Below, piece by piece: positions 5,126-7,845 of a DNA stretch of 7,845 bases. The notes under the pieces were generated by a model. It had not been told where the DNA came from. It saw nothing but the letters and a program-made list of their open reading frames with translations, and made no database searches. This DNA comes from Bacteroidales bacterium. Lineage in GTDB: Bacteria > Bacteroidota > Bacteroidia > Bacteroidales > UBA932. Location of the stretch: the NCBI GenBank assembly GCA_018433265.1, contig JAHDRO010000392.1, forward strand, positions 1-7,845. Reading direction: 5' to 3'. Both the position numbers and the translations under genes were made by a program. Every line of letters starts with the position of its first letter. Position 1 is the first letter of the stretch.

Positions 5126-7682
5126 ACGCAGTTATAAATCTTCCTTGTGCTCGAGATCCTGTCTGCATCAAATTGTATAACTCCTGTGAAATCTTCCGAA
5201 TATCGTCTTCACTTCGAACAATCATCTGCTGTATCGTAATTAATGACCCTCCAAATGTTCCATATCCGCTACTAATACCGGCTCCATTCATATTCAGATT
5301 AGGGTTAATGTCAAAATCAGTAGGGATAGCGTTTTGCATATCCTGGCTAACACTATTCATGGCTTTTTCAAAACCGACACCAATACCCTCTCCCATGTTT
5401 TCGCCAATTCCAGCAAACAATGTAGATGGCGATCGAATTCCAAAGAAATTTTTTATTTTATCTACTACACCACCAAAAAAGCCTGAGATTTTATCCCAAA
5501 GCCAGGCTCCAGCATCTGAAATACCCTGCCACAAACCTTTGATTAAATTGGTCCCAACCTGGGCAATTTGCCAAATAGATCCTGTAAAACCTTTAACCAG
5601 TGCCGCAATAATTTGTGGCACTGCTTTAACAACCTCTACTATAATGGCTGGAAGGTTCTTAATCAGCGAAACCAACAGCATGATTCCTGCTTGAATGATC
5701 TGTGGTATGCTGCCAATAATAGCATTCACAAGGGAGGATACAATCTTTGGTATAGCAGTAATAACTGTTGTAATAATTAGTGGTAGATTTTGAATCAGTG
5801 CCACTAGCAGTTGAACCCCAGCATCAATGAGCAGTGGGATTGAGCCCAAAATCGCTGTGATTAACCCGTCAACAATCTGAGGAATTGCTTCTACAATGGC
5901 GGTAATGATTTCTGGCAAAGCACCAATTAAAGATGTCAGAAGTTGAATACCAGCCTCGATTATTTGAGGTATTGCGCCTATAACAAAATTTACTATGCCA
6001 GTAATAATGGCTGGCAAAGCCGCGATCAGCACTGGAAGGGCATCTAAAATACCTTGAGTTAATCCAAGTACAAGTTGCAGAGCTGCTTCTAAAACCATAG
6101 GAAGGTTATCCAAAAGCCCCTGTACGATTTGTACCACCGCTGAAACTGCAGCAGGAATTAACTGTGGCAGAGCTTCTGCAATTCCACTTATTATGGTTCC
6201 AATCATTTGAATACCTGCTGTAATTAGCGCTGGAAGTGTTTCAATGATTCCATTGACTAATGTCATCAGTAGCATGACTGCAGCTTCTGTTATTTGCGGT
6301 AATGCAGTGGTAAGCCCTTGAACCAGAGAAATAATAATCTGCGAAGCAATATCTACTACAATTGGCAACTGCTCAGATATAAACTGAACTGCTTCCTCTA
6401 AGATTCCTCCAAAAGCATCAATTAAGCCTTGAACACCGTCTTTTTCAAATGCTCCAGACAATTCATCGACCCAACCATTAACCATGGGAAGAACGGTACC
6501 GGAAAGCATAGTTGTTAAGCCTTCAGCAAGTTGGCCCTTCAATGAAGCAACACCATCTTCGAGAGTTGCCATCTGCCCAGAAAAGGTTTTTGACTGAGCT
6601 TCCATTGACCCATAGAAACGCCCACCTTCCGATGTAGCTGAGGCAAACGCTTCTGCGACCATATCTGCAGATATTGCCCCTTTGGACATTTCATCCTTAA
6701 GTTCACCAATGGATTTTCCTGTCTTACGCGAGATCTCCTCTAGTGGGTTAAATCCTGCATTAATCATTTGCATCAAGTCCTGTCCGGTTAACTTACCAGT
6801 AGAGGACATTTGTGCAAATGCCAGTGTCAGGCTTTTGAACTTCTCGGCATCTCCCTGAGATATATCACCCAGCTGCTTCATGCGTTTTTGAGCTTCTTCT
6901 GCAGACATACCAAAGCTCATAAGGGTTTGAGCTGATTGGGCAAGATCCTGCATTCCAAATGGTGTAGCTGCTGCTTCTTTTTTCAGATCATTAACCAGCT
7001 TTTGAGCTTTAGCCTCATCACCAAGCATGGTGGTAAAGGAAGCTGTGTAGTTTTCCATTTGAGCGTTGTACTCAACGCCATCTTTCATAGCGCCTATAAA
7101 GGCTTTTCCAATTCCCGCAATGGCTGAGCCTAAAGCTTTTACCCCACCAATTATGGCTTCTGATAACAAATTTGCTTTAAGTACATCTCCAAAAACAGAG
7201 GTTTTCTTGCTAGCATCATCCATTTCATCGCCAACATCATCAACATTATCTGCAAGTTCATTGGCTGCATCAGCGGCATCTTCCATGTTATCAGCACTAT
7301 CATCTGTGGCGTCGGCATGGTCTCGTAGCGCTTTATGGTTATTTTCAAGTTCCCGCTCCATGCCATTAAGTTCAGCCAATGCTTTATTTAGTTGAATCTG
7401 CCAGTTTTGGGTTCTACGATCGTTTTCTCCAAAAGAAGTAGAGGCGTTATCTAGGGCAGCACGTAGTGTCTCTATTTTTTCTTTTTGTGCATCAATGGAT
7501 TTTTCTAATACTTCATTTCTTGCAGTTAAGGCTTGGATGGATTTATCGTTTTTATCAAACTGGGAACTGACTAGAGCCATCTCACTACCTAATACTTTAA
7601 ATGCTTGGTTAATGTCACGAAGTGCATTTTTGAATTCCTTTTCGCCTTCCACTCCGATTTTTAAACCAAAATTATCTGCCAA
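5124..7682 (-). CDS. Tail tape measure protein
   Basis: 852 aa from a TTG at 7682-7680. The start is chosen because AGAAAGGAGG lies 8 bases before it and because the protein then opens with ADNFGLKIGVEGEKEFKNAL, the usual opening of this family; the longer frame to GTG 7739 would add 19 unrelated residues and run through a hairpin. Order: residues about 1-115 coiled-coil-like; 121-160 very rich in Asp and Ala; 209-390 the tape measure domain (ASFTTMLGD, ATPFGMQDLAQSAQTLMSFG, GDAEKFKSLTLAFAQMSSTG); 439-720 a long hydrophobic Leu-Pro/Ile-Pro repeat tract; 748-753 GIRSPS, then a Gly-rich stretch and a C-terminal helix. Role: it spans the tail tube during assembly, sets tail length and is released at DNA injection, where the hydrophobic tract may enter the membrane. 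By the common rule of about 0.15 nm per residue the tail would be near 130 nm. No lysozyme or peptidase domain is seen. Confidence 0.93.
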   Translation of the reverse strand: MADNFGLKIGVEGEKEFKNALRDINQAFKVLGSEMALVSSQFDKNDKSIQALTARNEVLEKSIDAQKEKIETLRAALDNASTSFGENDRRTQNWQIQLNKALAELNGMERELENNHKALRDHADATDDSADNMEDAADAANELADNVDDVGDEMDDASKKTSVFGDVLKANLLSEAIIGGVKALGSAIAGIGKAFIGAMKDGVEYNAQMENYTASFTTMLGDEAKAQKLVNDLKKEAAATPFGMQDLAQSAQTLMSFGMSAEEAQKRMKQLGDISQGDAEKFKSLTLAFAQMSSTGKLTGQDLMQMINAGFNPLEEISRKTGKSIGELKDEMSKGAISADMVAEAFASATSEGGRFYGSMEAQSKTFSGQMATLEDGVASLKGQLAEGLTTMLSGTVLPMVNGWVDELSGAFEKDGVQGLIDAFGGILEEAVQFISEQLPIVVDIASQIIISLVQGLTTALPQITEAAVMLLMTLVNGIIETLPALITAGIQMIGTIISGIAEALPQLIPAAVSAVVQIVQGLLDNLPMVLEAALQLVLGLTQGILDALPVLIAALPAIITGIVNFVIGAIPQIIEAGIQLLTSLIGALPEIITAIVEAIPQIVDGLITAILGSIPLLIDAGVQLLVALIQNLPLIITTVITAIPKIVSSLVNAIIGSIPQIIQAGIMLLVSLIKNLPAIIVEVVKAVPQIIAALVKGFTGSIWQIAQVGTNLIKGLWQGISDAGAWLWDKISGFFGGVVDKIKNFFGIRSPSTLFAGIGENMGEGIGVGFEKAMNSVSQDMQNAIPTDFDINPNLNMNGAGISSGYGTFGGSLITIQQMIVRSEDDIRKISQELYNLMQTGSRAQGRFITA
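5523..6368 (-). repeat. Protein-level repeat tract in the tape measure (22-residue units, then 44-residue units)
   Basis: Residues 439-548 hold five 22-residue units, each beginning Leu-Pro (439, 461, 483, 505, 527). From 549 the pattern becomes a 44-residue cycle of 11 + 15 + 18 residues beginning LP, IP and IP: 589-632, 633-676 and 677-720 are full length, and 549-588 is four residues shorter. In the last cycle the residues turn to Trp (IWQIAQV, GLWQG). The repeats are clear in protein but worn at the DNA level, so they are old or under protein-level selection. Confidence 0.85.
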
Positions 7683-7690
7683 GATTACCG

Positions 7691-7700
7691 CCTCCTTTCT
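7691..7700 (-). promoter_or_regulatory. Ribosome binding site deciding the TTG start of the tape measure
   Basis: AGAAAGGAGG lies 8 bases before TTG 7682-7680. No ATG or GTG follows at proper distance, so the rare start is well supported. Confidence 0.75.
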
Positions 7701-7711
7701 TTTGAATAGTC

Positions 7712-7729
7712 TCTCGGAATACCCCGAGA
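7712..7729 (-). repeat. Hairpin just upstream of the tape measure RBS
   Basis: TCTCGG and CCGAGA pair as a perfect 6-bp stem around GGTATT, which can add a closing G-U pair. It ends 11 bases before the tape measure SD. The next bases are not U-rich, so it is not an intrinsic terminator; it could influence translation or mRNA stability. Confidence 0.5.
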
Positions 7730-7773
7730 TAGATGGCACAACACTTTGCTATACCATCATTTTTTTCATTCCT

Positions 7774-7789
7774 CCTATTTTTCAATAGG
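7774..7789 (-). repeat. GAAA-tetraloop hairpin covering an AGGAGG
   Basis: CCTATT and AATAGG pair around a GAAA loop. The 3' arm supplies the first bases of AATAGGAGG, the SD of a six-codon ORF, so folding would partly hide that SD. Confidence 0.45.
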
Positions 7790-7801
7790 GTTTTATATCA
7801 A

Positions 7802-7830
7802 AATGCAAGTTTTAAAAATATCCTTGCATT
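7802..7830. repeat. 8-bp inverted repeat at the window edge
   Basis: AATGCAAG and CTTGCATT are perfect inverted copies with 13 AT-rich bases between. It may be an RNA hairpin or a binding site for a dimeric protein; there is no further evidence for either. Confidence 0.4.
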
Positions 7831-7845
7831 ATTTTTATGTTTTTC

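Larger units (their letters stand above)
7683..7845 (-). other. AT-rich leader upstream of the tape measure gene
   Basis: No convincing complete gene. The frame entering at the edge reads 15 codons (EKHKNNARIFLKLAF) to a TGA at 7800-7798 and could be the tail of an upstream gene, by position a tail assembly chaperone, but nothing in it is diagnostic. A six-codon ORF (MKKMMV, 7769-7749) follows a good AGGAGG. Three inverted repeats are listed separately. A TATAAA at 7797-7792 has no good -35 partner, so I do not call a promoter. No U-tract follows a hairpin, so no terminator is called. Confidence 0.5.

Noticed and set aside
5173..5694. Plus-strand open frame of 173 codons inside the tape measure gene
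   Set aside because: It lies opposite a hydrophobic repeat-coding region that favours antisense open frames, shows no known domain, and runs against the direction of every gene here.
5523..6368. Tandem DNA repeats or a CRISPR-like array
   Set aside because: The periodicity is at the protein level only; the DNA units differ widely and there are no constant repeats with spacers.
7712..7729. Intrinsic terminator upstream of the tape measure
   Set aside because: The stem is short and the following bases (GACTATTC) have no U-tract; the gene behind it needs the transcript.
7066..7788. Several open frames on both strands over the 5' part of the tape measure (for example plus 7066-7395 and 7495-7788, minus 7151-7366)
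   Set aside because: They mirror the Ala/Asp/Lys-rich coding sequence of the tape measure, have no RBS of note and have low-complexity products.
1..7845. Wholesale reassignment of TAG to an amino acid in this phage
   Set aside because: More than 2,000 codons in the tape measure, Tal, Dit and GH18 frames contain no other TAG, and Gln is written with CAA/CAG throughout, so common recoding is unlikely; only rare readthrough at the two sites stays open.

Overview
The window is one block of phage tail genes, all read on the minus strand, so gene order runs from high to low coordinates: tape measure protein, distal tail protein (Dit), a large tail-associated protein (Tal), two small proteins with a shared N-terminal module, and the beginning of a family 18 glycoside hydrolase that runs off the low-coordinate edge. 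This is the conserved tail-tip order of long-tailed siphophages of Gram-positive bacteria. Moderate-to-low GC by eye, very strong Shine-Dalgarno sites, two TTG starts and the protein family types point to a prophage or phage of Bacillota, probably a Clostridia host. No integrase, head gene or bacterial flanking gene is present, so integrated versus free phage cannot be decided here.

Layout (reading direction): 7845-7683 is a short AT-rich, hairpin-containing leader; 7682-5124 tape measure (852 aa); 5110-4337 Dit (257 aa); 4332-1810 Tal (840 aa); 1794-1600 a 64-aa module; 1590-1009 a 193-aa protein; 1012-1 a GH18 enzyme (337 residues visible). Gaps inside the block are 4 to 15 bases, or a slight overlap, and no terminator is visible, so it reads as one transcript with coupled translation.

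The genes build one machine. The tape measure sets tail length and is ejected with DNA, Dit forms the hub ring, Tal caps the hub and carries probable carbohydrate-binding modules, and the small proteins and GH18 enzyme are probable tip accessories for surface binding or glycan cleavage.

The most unusual point is that Tal, the 64-aa ORF and the 193-aa ORF lie in one continuous reading frame (4332 to 1009), interrupted only by two TAG codons (1812-1810 and 1602-1600). The first TAG cuts what looks like a single carbohydrate-binding jelly-roll domain in two: its first half ends Tal and its second half is the 64-aa ORF. The three other stops in the block are TAA, TGA and TGA. Nonsense mutation, amber readthrough or suppression, and a deliberately split protein with restart (a good SD overlaps the TAG) are all open. 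Tal also has about 380 residues, including a LamG-like domain, placed before the domain that normally starts this protein.
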